Source of the DNA: Monomorium pharaonis
Taxonomy: Eukaryota; Arthropoda; Insecta; Hymenoptera; Formicidae
Direction of reading: 5' to 3'
Length of the DNA stretch: 64,000 bases
Assembly: GCF_013373865.1 (NCBI RefSeq)
Contig: NC_050474.1
Span: 11,783,886-11,847,885, forward strand
Below the pieces are notes generated by a model. It searched no databases. It had not been told where the DNA came from and saw only the letters and a program-made list of their open reading frames with translations. A program made the translations under genes and the position numbers. Below are positions 10,694 through 41,827 of the stretch, in pieces (the stretch's first letter is position 1; each line of letters begins with the position of its first letter).

Positions 10694-11533
10694 GGGTACG
10701 TTCCGTTTCACGCATAATACGCATGATGCATCGTTCATTCTTGTTGTTTGTCAAACGTCAAACAAGAATGAACGGATGCATCCACAGACTTCTATAATAT
10801 ACTAGACTGCTAACCTTGATTCCCTAGGCGTACCAGTATATAATGTACATGTTGTACATGACTGAATAACCGATCGGAATGTGTCATCTACTATATATGT
10901 ACATTGTTCGTCAAGTGGAATGTATATGTACATATATATATGCCAATAAATGTCACATATAGTTGCTACGAGTAATTTGTCGACATTTTTAAAATGTTTA
11001 TATATATATATATTTAAAGAATGATACTTAATAATACTAATAAATATCATTAATATTAAGTTATTTTATACAAAAATGCTCTTAAAATGAGGTTATATCA
11101 TTTGTCCTTTAGTTTTAATACTTAAACGAAAAGAAATGTATACCGCTTTTTTATATATATTTGGGCAGCCTTTTATCACATACCTTGGTTATTGTCATTT
11201 TATCTTTTTCTTTTATATTACAAGAGCAAAAGAATGATACGTTTAACGCATAAGTACCCATAAGCGTCCAAGGAGAACGCTCTCATAATCACATAATATA
11301 TGTATATATTGTATCATACATCTCACTCACTCCTCTAGTAATCCATAGTCGTAGGACTATAAAATATTAGCCACATTCCAATCGGTAATTCAGTCTGCCG
11401 CCTATGAGCTCCTATTTGTACATACTTTTCGGGTACACACTAAATGGAGAATATATAACGAGCCTAGCAGTCTAGTATATTATAGAAGTCTGTGGATGCA
11501 TCATGCGTATTATGCGTGAAACGGAACGTACCC
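10694..11533. mobile_element. Family C MITE, copy 2, split by element N
   Basis: GGGTACGTTCCGTTTCACGC at the left and TGAAACGGAACGTACCC at the right; without the insert the unit is ~120 bp and matches copy 1 at 10,191-10,310. Confidence 0.85.
10783..11494. mobile_element. hAT-like non-autonomous element N with 8-bp duplication
   Basis: Starts CACAGACTTCTATAATATAC and ends with its inverse. The 8 bp GATGCATC lie on both sides (10,775-10,782 and 11,495-11,502), inside a family C MITE whose intact copy lacks the duplication. An 8-bp duplication with CA...TG ends is typical of hAT elements. No transposase remains in its 712 bp. Confidence 0.9.
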
Positions 11534-11578
11534 ACTTTCAGTGCTGGCATTCCTCCTCCATTGTATATATACTCAAAT

Positions 11579-11717
11579 GGTTTGTTCGCGTCGCCATGCT
11601 CCGACATGATTCTATTCACCCCAACACACTCCAATACGTTGATTCCGATGACGCCAACCTATTAGAATGCGTTGGAGTGAGTAGGAGCATGTCGGAGCAT
11701 GGCGACGCGAACAAACC
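11579..11717. mobile_element. Family G MITE (GGTTTGTTCGCG ends), copy 1
   Basis: GGTTTGTTCGCGTCGCCATG against CATGGCGACGCGAACAAACC with centre GTTGATTCCGATGACGCC. A near-identical copy is at 52,050-52,187 and an interrupted one at 49,231-50,267. Confidence 0.9.
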
Positions 11718-11730
11718 AAAAGATCTAGAA

Positions 11731-13034
11731 TGCGTTCGGGGAGACACTGGGTGTTTACGATAATGGCTATCTGAATAATTTTCTCTAGGACCGAAATATA
11801 TGATAAGCACAACCATCTACTATCATCATGATTCGTGACAACTCAATGCTGTCCGATATAGCCAAATCATCACGAGCAAGTTGCGAGTTGCGAGTTCCGT
11901 GAGTTTGTAGCAGGTAACCTAAAAAGTACGACATAAATAATTTGATTATTACAATTAAAAATAATCTGTTTTTAATGTATGGTAAGATTATTAACTTCAT
12001 TAAAATAGTAATTATATAACACAATCATGTATTTTTAAAGTATTGTCTAAAGTAATATTAAAGAGATTATTTTATTTACAAATATTTTATTTATTAATTT
12101 GTCTATCAAGTTTCTATTATAACGTATATCTAACGCATATCTAACGTATATTTGTTTACAGTATATCTTAATTTACTATGCACTTGTATTACAAATTAAA
12201 AAAATTTATTGTAAACATTATTATTAGTTTCACATTAGTGAAATATTCATGCATAATATTTATACATAAAGATATATGATTTTTTAAAATAATGATAACA
12301 CCATGCAACTTATCATTAACAGTTGTTACAAGAAAGAAAAATATTTATACTTAAATTTTTATTTTACTTGTAATCTAAAAAATATTATTAATAATGATTT
12401 ATTTAGTAATTTTACATAATTTATCTCATTTGTTTCAAAGTGTTAACACCATCCGTTTAATAAAAGATGACTTTTCTAATATATATGTTAGTTAATAATA
12501 AATAATAACATTTATTGAGAATCAATGTTTAATTAAAATATTATATTAGGTTTTGAAATAATACCGTTATGATAGAAACTTGATAGACAAAATAAATATT
12601 TGTAAATAAAATAATCTCTGATATTACTTTAGACAATACTTTAAAAATACATGATTGTGTTACATATAATTACTAAAGTTAATAAAATTTTAAAGTTAAT
12701 AATCTTATCATACATTAAAAACAGATTATTTTTAATTGTAATAATTAAATTATTTATGTCGTACTTTTTAGGTTACCTGCTACAAACTCACGGAACTCGC
12801 AACTTGCTCGTGATGATTTGGCTATACCGGACAGCATTGAGTTGTCACGAATCATGATGATAGTAGATGGTTGTGCTTATCATATATTTCGGTCCTAGAG
12901 AAAATTACTCGGATACCCATTATCGTAAACACCCACTATTAACGCTACCAGCATCAGTCCATCTTCATTACGCATTAAAAGTAGAACAAGGATAAACTGA
13001 TGCTGATAGCGCTAATAGCGTCTCCCCGAACGCA
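11731..13034. mobile_element. Foldback element with ~400-bp terminal inverted repeats
   Basis: TGCGTTCGGGGAGACACTGG at the left, and after removing a nested MITE, the inverse at the right. Arms 11,731-~12,135 and ~12,565-13,034 are ~90% complementary around an AT-rich ~430-bp loop. No coding sequence is credible; open frames appear in mirrored pairs. Confidence 0.85.
12936..13018. mobile_element. Small MITE nested in the right arm
   Basis: CTATTAACGCTACCAGCATC and its near-inverse ending AGCGCTAATAG, 83 bp. It splits the right arm of the element at 11,731-13,034 between ACACCCA and CGTCTCC. Confidence 0.75.
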
Positions 13035-13064
13035 CCCCTAGACCGAGGATTGTCCCAAATTTCA

Positions 13065-13213
13065 GGAGTGGGGGTTTACGTACGATATAACAGGTATTTC
13101 CTTCTCTCTTACACACGCCTGCGTGTGAGAGAGAAGAAAATACCTGGTATATCGTCCGTCCCTTTTCAACGTCTACGTTTGTCCTTTTCTACGTATGCCT
13201 ATACCCCCACTCC
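13065..13213. mobile_element. Foldback MITE (AGGAGTGGGGGT ends) with inner palindrome
   Basis: GGAGTGGGGGTTTACGTA at the left against TACGTATGCCTATACCCCCA at the right. Between them 13,079-13,161 is a second palindrome centred on ACACACGCCTGCGTGTG, probably a nested insertion. Confidence 0.75.
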
Positions 13214-13254
13214 TTAACCGAGCAGGCCTGGGATATTCATTTGAGGAATCAGAA

Positions 13255-13377
13255 GGGAAGCTTTCCAGCAAGAGACACAAATTGACACAGCAGTAATTTT
13301 GTCCTTGTCTCTCACTGAATATCAAGCAAAGACAGAAATACTACTGTGTCAATTTGTATCACTTGCTGGAAAGCTCC
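13255..13377. mobile_element. Foldback MITE 140 bp upstream of MPC1
   Basis: GGGAAGCTTTCCAGCAAGAG at the left and CACTTGCTGGAAAGCTCCC at the right, arms ~40 bp including AAATTGACACAG. It ends 142 bp before the MPC1 start codon, so it probably lies in or beside the promoter. Confidence 0.8.
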
Positions 13378-13518
13378 CAAGAAGAAGAACCTCTCCCGAA
13401 AATACTATATACGATTTTCTATGCAATCTATACGCTCTATGCGCATTTCGGAACGTACTTAAAGTAAAATCTATCGAATTCTACACAAGCAGTTTTCCTC
13501 GTTGTGAAAACATTCAAG

Positions 13519-33801
<20,283 letters not shown>

Positions 33802-33960
33802 TATGTCGAAGAACATATGATATTGACTATACAATTAGTTTTATATTGATGTATATAAAGATCATATTATTATAAAATAGAAAAAATATATAAGTTAAAT
33901 GTGTAAGTATATATTGTCTCCTGATGAATAAATGTAAATGTAAAAGTAATAAAATCTCAT
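33802..33960 (+). terminator. Probable MPC1 3' UTR and polyadenylation signals
   Basis: AATAAA occurs in CTGATGAATAAATGTAAATG at ~33,925 and again in AGTAATAAAATCTC at ~33,946, 120-150 bp after the MPC1 stop. Position and spacing suit poly(A) signals; transcript ends are not visible. Confidence 0.5.
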
Positions 33961-34024
33961 GTGTTAGTTTATTAAAATATTTGTAAGTGGTACTGACGTA
34001 GAAATTAAGTTGTCAACGTGGCAT

Positions 34025-34198
34025 CCCAAATAGCACGGAAAGTTCAAAAAGAACTCAATTGTATGTTATCAATTATGTCACCAATTATGAATTCTTTTTG
34101 AGATCTTTTTTATAAAAATAATTCTTTTTGCATCTCAAAAAGAATTCATAATTGGTGACATATAATTGAGTTCTTTTTGAATCTCTGTGCTATCTGGG
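34025..34198. mobile_element. CCCAG-family MITE, 174 bp
   Basis: CCCAAATAGCACGGA at the left, TGTGCTATCTGGG at the right, AT on both sides (34,023-34,024 and 34,199-34,200). Arms of ~75 bp contain AAGAACTCAATTGTATG and AAAAAGAATTC. Confidence 0.85.
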
Positions 34199-34656
34199 AT
34201 TTCTCACCTTTGATCCATTGAATAAAAAATATCAGGAAAGAACATATGGCAAAAATATTGTGGTAGGATGTGAGACGAAAATGCCTCGTAAAGCTAAATT
34301 GATTACTATACTTAATAAGCATCATGCTACAAGTGCAAATCTGGATTCAAATTGGAATACTTTCAGCGCTGACAGCAGAAATAAACAGCCGACATAATAG
34401 ACTTAGGGCGGGTTTATCAATGTTTAGCTAAGAGTGACTGCTATGTAACTAAAAGTTAAGAGATGGCTAAGAGTTATTGTTCTAGTCATCTATCTATGCG
34501 TTTATCCACCCCACTGTTGACTATTAGTTAAGTAACTGTCAGTTACATTTGTTTTAATGTTGGTTGGTAGCATTGTTAGCGGTAAACATAACCTAAAAGC
34601 GATATATAATCATAGGCTTTGTGTCAGTAAAATTGGCATTTAGAATACGTATTACG

Positions 34657-36275
34657 ATGGATCCGAAAAAAGATAAAAGGAGTTCCAATTTTACCGCTAG
34701 CGATAAACAATTATTATTAAGGTTGTGTAATGAACACAAAAGTATTATTGAATGTAAAAAAACTGATGGTTGCACGTGGAGAAAAAAAGATGAGATGTGG
34801 AAAGAAATAGAAAATTTATTTAACAGCTCTACAACAAGTATAGTAAGTTTGTTCGGATATTTTTTTATTAATATAGGAATACGATATGCAATATACAAAT
34901 CAGTCAAAAAATATATAAATATTGTCTTAACAGCATCGAACTGTGAAGCAATTAAAATTCAAATACGAAGCGATAAAAAGAGATTTAAAGAAAGAACGAG
35001 TAAAAAACAAGGCTTATACAAGAGGCACTGGTGGAGGACAGTATATACCTCCACCCGTTACAAACACAGAAGAGGAGAACGAACTATTACAAACAATCGA
35101 AATTAGTGTTGAAGGATTGACAAATACGTTTGATTGTGATGGTTTGTCCGGTAAATAATTGTTTTATATGTATATAAAGATAGATTTATAATCTGTTTAA
35201 TCAATTAATGGATCCAGAAATGCAACCGCTCACTGAACGGCTAAGTAGCAATGAAGATTAGTGATTTACTTTGGATCCAACAAATCTCCAACAACTGCTT
35301 AGTCAGTGAGTGGTTATGCTTCTAAATGCACCTATTGTAATGTGAATATAATCATAGAAAAAAATTACATGAGATCACAAATTACTAGTAGCAGTTTAGT
35401 TATCTTTGTCATTTTTTGTCTTTTGAAATAATTGTTATATTGTTAAGGCAACAATAATTTACTGCTATCATTAATCTATAGATTGATTGTTACATATACA
35501 ATTATGCTTATTAAATTGTTTTAAAATATTAGGCATTGTTGGAATTGAATTATCAAATAACACTGCTGTAGCAACAGAAGGTGAAATTGTAGAGATGGAT
35601 TAGAGTAATCCTATTCCTCAAATGTTAAGAACACCAGTCCATGAAGCACTTATTGTTTCTAACAATGAAATTCCGAGTACCAATGAACATCCCGATAGTC
35701 AAGAGACATCTACTAACAATGACATTCCGAGTACCAATGAACATCCCGATAGTCAAGAGACATCTACTAACAATGACATTCCGAGTACCAATGAACATCC
35801 CGATAGTCAAGAGACATCTACTAACAATGACATTCCGAGTACCAATGAACATCTTGAGAGTCAAAAGACATCTACTAACAATCAAAATACCAGTGAACAT
35901 CTTGACAATCAAAAGACATCTGCTAACCAGCCCATACAGCAACAAAGTAATTTAAATAAACAATCAATAATATTAAATAATAAAAATTTTAAAAAAGTAT
36001 AATTAAATTATAATTAAATATTTTATATAAACGTTTTAGGCAACAATTCATGGCATAGTAGAAGACGACCAGTTTTGCATAAAGCAAGTAAATCTTCAGT
36101 TAGTGCTGCATTTGAATTGCTTGCTGAGAAAAAAATACAGTTAGTTAATTGGCAAATAGAACTGGAGAAAATAAGAAGAGCCCACGTACGACAAAAAAAT
36201 CAACTGGAAATAGATATCTTAAACTTACAAAAGGATGAGATGCAATTGAAAGTAGATTTATTAAAAAAACATTAA
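34657..36275 (+). pseudogene. Harbinger ORF1, Myb/SANT-like DNA-binding protein, nonsense-mutated
   Basis: Exon 1, 34,657-34,842, encodes a Myb/SANT-type domain (KRSSNFTASDKQLLLRLC, then CTWRKKDEMWKEIENLFNSS). Exon 2 starts 34,934 (HRTVKQLKFKYEAIKRDLKK) and ends at the GTAAAT near 35,150. Exon 3 starts with GCATTG after TTAG at ~35,534. Its frame meets TAG right after GEIVEMD (~35,602) and then stays open for ~130 codons, holding an 18-residue tandem repeat. A last exon from ~36,042 ends with a likely coiled coil (QIELEKIRRAHV...LLKKH) and stops at 36,275. In active elements ORF1 helps the nuclease bind DNA and enter the nucleus. The TAG would cut off the repeats and coiled coil, unless exon 3 is spliced differently. 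Confidence 0.75.
35690..35900 (+). repeat. 54-bp in-frame tandem repeat in Harbinger ORF1
   Basis: About four copies of 54 bp encoding NDIPSTNEHPDSQETSTN. The first three are almost identical, the last two diverge (EHLESQKTS, EHLDNQKTS). Periodicity in multiples of three suggests expansion while still coding. Confidence 0.9.
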
Positions 36276-37012
36276 ATTCATAATATCAATTATCTCCTTC
36301 TGTCTCTCTGTATTTATCTCTTTGTAAAAAAAACATATAATTATATTTTTAATACTTTTATTTTCTTTTTATATTATTGTTTAATTAAAAATATTTAGTA
36401 AAATTATTAATTACTTTACTTCATTATATAATGTTTTTTAAAATCTTTGATTGTCTTTTTTTGATGTTCTTAAATATAAGTCTTCTTTAATAGACCATTG
36501 TTCTTAACATTTGAGAGACAGGGCATTCCAATTCATTTTTATCAATACTTGACTTTTCTGATATCGATAATTATCGGTTATAATCGATACATTCAATTAA
36601 ATAAAATCAATTTAATTACAATTGTTTCTCAGCCGTTTTGTGTTTTTAATGTTGCTTTTATAAATAAAAGTTTATTGTACTTTTTGTTTTCAATAATTTT
36701 TGTAATGTTTTAAATATTTTTTATAAAATTTTATATTTTATTACTTAGTATAGTTTGTTGTACAAATATGTATACTGTGGTTTTGGTGCAACATATTATA
36801 CATATGGAGTTTATAAACAATTATTTTATTTTAAATACATACCTAAAAACATGTAAAATGCAAAATATTTTTTATTGCTCTTTATATGTGATTGACAGTA
36901 TGTGCGCGCGCGTTATATATATGTAATATATAAAGTGTACGTAATGTAAATTTAAAACAAAACTTTTATTTTTTCTATTAATAAAAAATTTCTTTAATAA
37001 AATAAAATATAA

Positions 37013-38280
37013 TTATAATAAATTTGAAAAATAATCAGCAATTAATTGTTCCCTTGCATTTCTGTGTCCATCATTTGGCTGTAATGGTTGAGCATCCCAA
37101 TCTTCATTAAAAATATTTTGGTCTGGATTTAAATCAGGATCTTGTGGTGGAAGTTCTTCATTTCTTTCGCATGCAATATTATGCAGAACTGCCGCGGCGA
37201 CAATAATAGCCATACTTGTTTGTAGCTTTAACCGTAGTCCTAAAGATAAAACGGGAAAACGTCTTTTCCATACACCATATTGTCGTTCTACAGGATTATG
37301 TGTGCGAATGATTGCCTCATTATATAATTCTTCAACGTCATTGTGAGTATTAAGTAGCGGAGTGATGACAAACATTGTATTAGTATAACCACTGTCTCCA
37401 ATCAATAAACTATCACCAAATTCGTTGTTTTCAAGTCGTTCCTTCACTCTTGAATTATTAAATATTGTTTGATCATGAACTGATCCTGGCCAACGTGCTA
37501 CAATATCTAATATTTTAAGGTCAGCCGAAGATACTGTTTGTACATTAAAAGAAAAGTAACCTTTCCTATTTCTGAATAATTCTGCATTTGCTCCACCTTT
37601 AAAAACATTTAAAAAACTAATGAAAACTACGTAAAAAGCATTTATGAAAAAAGTTTATATAAAAATAATTAACCAGGTGATTCGATCCTAACGTGTGTGC
37701 AATCAATAGCACCAATTATTCTTGGAACTCTTGCTCTGTTATAAAATTTTATTCGAGCATTACGGATTTCTTCAGCATTAGATGGCATTTTTATATATTG
37801 AGGACCGAGTTGTGCAATTGCAATTGACACTTGTCTAACTATTTTACAAGCAGAACTCTTGCTAACACCCACAAAATCACCGGCTGCTATTAACATGCTT
37901 ATGCTACATCTATGCTTGTGCCTAATGCATAGAATCTGAGAGTCAATAGCAGCTTATCGATTGGTCTAATAGCATGATTTCTAAAATACAAATATTTGTT
38001 AGTTAATATTCTAAATTAGTAATAAATAAATAAATAATATAGATATATATACATGTAGTTACCTATCCGTAGGACTCTCAATGGACTCTTCTATTTGTTC
38101 TAATATAATCAAAACTGTATCCTTTTTTAATCGAAATCTCCGAAAAAAATCCAAATCATCCCATCTATCAAAGTGATTGATTCTTTCTCTTACAATATAT
38201 GGTCTTTTATCCCATTCCAAGAATTCAATGATTTCTTCATCATCGTTAATAAAATCATTTAAAATATTTTCAATATCGTT
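37013..38280 (-). pseudogene. HARBI1-like nuclease of the Harbinger element, frameshifted
   Basis: Exon A starts MNDIENILNDFINDDEE at ~38,280 and ends ...EESIESPTD before GTAACT near 38,062. Exon B resumes after ATTTTAG at ~37,982: NHAIRPIDKLLLTLRFYALG, then meets TAA in IDVA-stop. The frame is picked up again at MLIAAGDFVGVSKSSACKIV and continues to GAIDCTHVRIESPG (first Asp). Exon C (from ~37,597) has GGANAELFRNRKGYFSF, RWPGSVHDQTIF, LLIGDSGYTN (second Asp) and HNPVERQYGVWKRRF (Glu), ending YFSNLL at 37,013. The break is an apparent 17-bp insertion near 37,895-37,917 with AAGCAT on both sides. Apart from that lesion, all catalytic motifs are present, so inactivation looks recent. Confidence 0.88.
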
Positions 38281-38555
38281 CATATTTATATCAATAACAA
38301 TAATTAGACTATACAAATATAATACATAAAAATGAGATTGTTATGTTTCCCCGCACAGTTCACCATACAGACTGCTAAAATTTATTAGTTATGCAGTTAG
38401 CAGACAAAAAATCTGCTAGCTACCTTAACAAACACTTTAACCAACAGTTTATGCGTAACTGTTAGTTATTCCGCTTTGATAAACACATAGCTTACAGTTA
38501 GTATTTAACTATTAGTCAAATTTAACTTAGCTGAGCATTGATAAACCCGCCCTTA

Positions 38556-39573
38556 ATCTTGAAATGGAGAGGCATGTGTAAAAAAGATTCTTATTAGAAA
38601 ATATAAAGTTAGCACTTTAATCTAATGAGTATAATAATTCAAATTCAGATTCAGATTTTAGGAAAATAAATGTACAATTATTATAAGCAAACTCCACGAA
38701 TGTCAAAAATTTATTGTATTCAAATTATGTAGATGTTTAGCAATATACTGATGCTGATTTTAAGTCATTTCCGATAAGTTATAAAAATTTTTGAATAAAG
38801 TTTAAAATAAAATGTATAATTAATTATAAAATTTTTTTACGTAAAAAGTATTTAAAAAGTAATGAGTTTCCCAAAGTCATATAAAAATACACTTTTTAAA
38901 AATAAAATTACTTTACGTAATAAAAACAAATTATAACGAGTTCGGTAATGCAAAGCAGTAAATATAACGAAACAGGTCAATACCATGAGCTAATACAGAT
39001 TTCTTATAAAATTATAATTCATTGATTGATTGAAAATAAAGATAATAAATGTAACAAAACAAATAGAAGTTAATACGCAGTAGAATAATAAAAAACTTTC
39101 GAAACCTTTTGACTTTACAAAATCCTCAGTCGTTAAAAAATGTACAAGATTAAAGAAAATTAAATATTTTTATACTGTAAACAATGGATAAACAATACAA
39201 AATTCGAAGACAAAAACATATCCCAAAAAATAAGTTAGATAATAAAATCAGTGGTGAAAAAAAAACAAAGTAACGCAAGAAGTTTTACATATTAGTCATA
39301 ATTTTTTTGTTTGTCACGTCCAGCCTTGTAGGATTTAATTTTATTTATTTGGTTGGAAGGATATTTCAAAGGAGTGCGAATAAGGCAGGAAAAGACGTAA
39401 CGAAACGTAGAATTCCCGTAGGCACGCAAATTAAGAGAGGATAGGTGCCTCTGGCTGAACGCACCTTTTGCGACTGGGAAATGTGGGTCAGCGTGCCAAT
39501 GGGCCTGTTATAATCCTGTTTTCCGAGTCGTGCGCTCGTAGGTCCAAATTTCGAGTCAGCGAATTTAATCACT
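38556..39573. other. Spacer, AT-rich then a GC-richer unknown segment
   Basis: 38,556-39,300 is AT-rich with nothing recognised. 39,370-39,560 is more balanced (GGCACGCAAATTAAGAGAGG, GTGGGTCAGCGTGCC) and may be a transposon remnant, but no partner lies in the window. Confidence 0.35.
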
Positions 39574-39577
39574 TTAA

Positions 39578-40463
39578 AGGGCTACATACACCCAGAGACA
39601 TAAAAAATAGGCCTTTTTCTCGATTTTTTTTCGAAACGTAATGTACGTAATTAATCCTAGTTTTCTTTAATTTAAAATACATTCTTAGAACATGTTTCAG
39701 AATAAATTTGAACTAAAAATATCTAAAAATGGCGGAGATATTGACCTCGTCGCAAGACCATGTTGAAAAAAGGTGCTCCGCGGTGCCAATTGCAGCTCGT
39801 ACAGGACTTATCTGAAACAGACCAGCCTAGAATTTTCTTAAACTGAATGATATTATCTAGTCTTTATTGTAGCCGATTTTTAAAATATCGATTTTTGGCA
39901 AAATGGTGGCCGTTTAAAGAAAAAAAGCGATTTTTTAGGGTAAAAATCGGTCGTTTTTTTAACTTAAAAAAAGTAAGAGTTCTAAAAAAAACCGCCACGA
40001 TAAAGACTGCCTTTTTTGTGTAGATTAAGCCTTCCAATTTTCAAGTAAATTGGTCCGTTTTCGAGATATTTTTGGCACGCGTTTTAAAAACATGGTTTCG
40101 AGAAAAACGCGTTTAAAGTTTGACATTCGGTTAAAACGTAGATAATTTTTTTTCAAACTTACATGGAGTCATCCACTCCAGGGCCATACAGTGAACCCTC
40201 CCCAGATGTAGCGGCATCAAAGGCTTCGATTCCAACTTGCCGGCGTAATATTCTTGCGTAAGCTATCTGCTGCGAAGGATTAGAAAGCGCCCATCGCGCC
40301 CCAGCATCGTCGAACGCGCTTGGATCTTTCTCGCTATATCTCCGACAATTTTCAAGGAATCACATTGAAACTTGCAAGGGATATTCTCAAGACTTTATAC
40401 TTTACGAATATGCAAAAAAACGAAAAATCCATTTTTTCAAAATTTCTGGGTGTATGTAGCCCC
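39578..40463. mobile_element. TTAA-flanked element, 886 bp
   Basis: AGGGCTACATACACCCAGA at the left and TCTGGGTGTATGTAGCCCC at the right, TTAA on both sides (39,574-39,577 and 40,464-40,467). The interior has long A- and T-runs but no credible gene. piggyBac or Kolobok-type origin is possible. Confidence 0.8.
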
Positions 40464-40579
40464 TTAACTCGGAACTGGACTAGGTGCAATTTTTGATTAG
40501 GGATCAGAAAAGGTAGGTCGTTCAAAAAATTTAAATAAGTGATCAAGTTTTGCTTAAAATTAACAAAATATTTATTCTA

Positions 40580-40860
40580 CCCTGGTGGAAAAATTTTTTA
40601 GAATTTTTTAGATTTTTCTCAAAATTTCTAATAATTTTTCCAATTTTTTATAAGAATTGGAACGTTTCTCAGAAAAACTTAGATGAAAAATGAAAAATTC
40701 TGATTAGTTTAAAGAATTTTTGAATTATTCTGAATATTTCTAAAAATTTCTACGAATTGATACATTTCTTAGAAAAAATTAGATAAAGAATGAACAATTG
40801 TAATTATTTCTGAGAATTTCCGAGTATTGAATATTTCTAAGAATTTTTGAGAATTTACGA
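40580..40860. repeat. Degenerate AGAATTTTT-rich repeat
   Basis: CCCTGGTGGAAAAATTTTTT resembles the end of the MITE at 27,215. What follows is a string of GAATTTTTGA, TCTAAGAATTT and TTGGAACGTTTCTCAGAA variants in both orientations. Confidence 0.55.
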
Positions 40861-40867
40861 GAATTAA

Positions 40868-41823
40868 GGTAAATGTCCCTATTCCCGACCATGTTCCCTC
40901 CACCGACCATTTTGACGCGAAACGTTGTTTACGAGCCTGTTGATTCATCAGCTCGTTCATTAGTGAAGTGGAAAAATTCCAGAATTTATGTAGTACAAGA
41001 GGATTGTAGCGTGTAGAGTAAGTACGATAATAAATATACTTTTTTTCGCATTTCTTGCCACACGTCATCATCCACACGTATTCTTAAGAGTGAGGTTAAG
41101 AATTGTCAGTCGTCTAACTAGTTCGTATTTCGTTCAAAATTCTTTTGTAAAGAATAATTCGAACGCTAAATAATTTGTTATAGTTTGATTGCCATACTTA
41201 GAAACAAAAATCAGTCGAAAACTGTTATTTTTTTTATTTATTTGATGGTCGAGGTTAGGCACAGCAAAATGCCTGCATGTCCCCGTTGCCGTACATATAA
41301 ACGTCACTGAAGAAAAGAAATGTATTATTGAAGTCGAAAAAGAAAGGAAACGCTTGAAACGATAAGAAAAGGCAAGAGAAAAGCAAAAGATATAAAATTG
41401 ATTGAATCAAAATAAAATATTGATTGAAATAAAATATAATATTGATTAAATTAAAATAAAATACCTATTTGTATGATTTATGTATATTTTTTGTTTATTA
41501 TTGATTTATGTTCGTTTTTATGTTTATTTTTTGTTTGAAATCTCTGCCTTGCATGCTCTAAAAAAAGGTGGTCGGTTATGGGGACATGCCTGGTCGGCAT
41601 GAGATACAGCTGGTCGGTAGAGGGGGAACGCACTAGTACCGCTTTATTCCTTTCTATTTAGAAAACTACTTGACGGAATGGATTGAGTACGATTTTTGGA
41701 AAGTGCATGGATGAAGCTATCTACCAGTATAAAACTCTTTATCTAATTTATTTTCGTCACGCTTGACAACGCCATTTTTTTGTTGGGTCGACCTTATAGG
41801 TGTCGGGAATAGGGACATTTACC
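40868..41823. mobile_element. TTAA-flanked element, 956 bp
   Basis: GGTAAATGTCCCTATTCCCG at the left and the inverse at the right, 23-bp ends, TTAA on both sides (40,864-40,867 and 41,824-41,827). Subterminal TCCCT / GGGGAC motifs echo the ends (GGTCGGTTATGGGGACATG). No transposase is visible. Confidence 0.85.
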
Positions 41824-41827
41824 TTAA

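Larger units (their letters stand above)
34406..38552. mobile_element. PIF/Harbinger transposon, 4.1 kb, TTA duplication
   Basis: GGGCGGGTTTATCAATG at the left and CATTGATAAACCCGCCC at the right, TTA on both sides (34,403-34,405, 38,553-38,555). It carries the two usual genes facing each other: a Myb/SANT-like ORF1 on plus and a HARBI1-like nuclease on minus. Subterminal GTTAGTTA / TAACTAAT-like motifs recur at both ends. Both genes are damaged. Confidence 0.93.

Noticed and set aside
9850..10805. Frames of 70-120 residues, some Cys-rich
   Set aside because: They lie in palindromic MITEs and appear as mirrored pairs on both strands.
11785..12857. Two near-identical frames (LIILSYIKNRLFLIVIIKL) on opposite strands
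   Set aside because: They are the two arms of one foldback, not a duplicated gene.
34593..34907. Minus-strand frame of 104 residues
   Set aside because: Shadow of the Myb/SANT-like exon on the plus strand.
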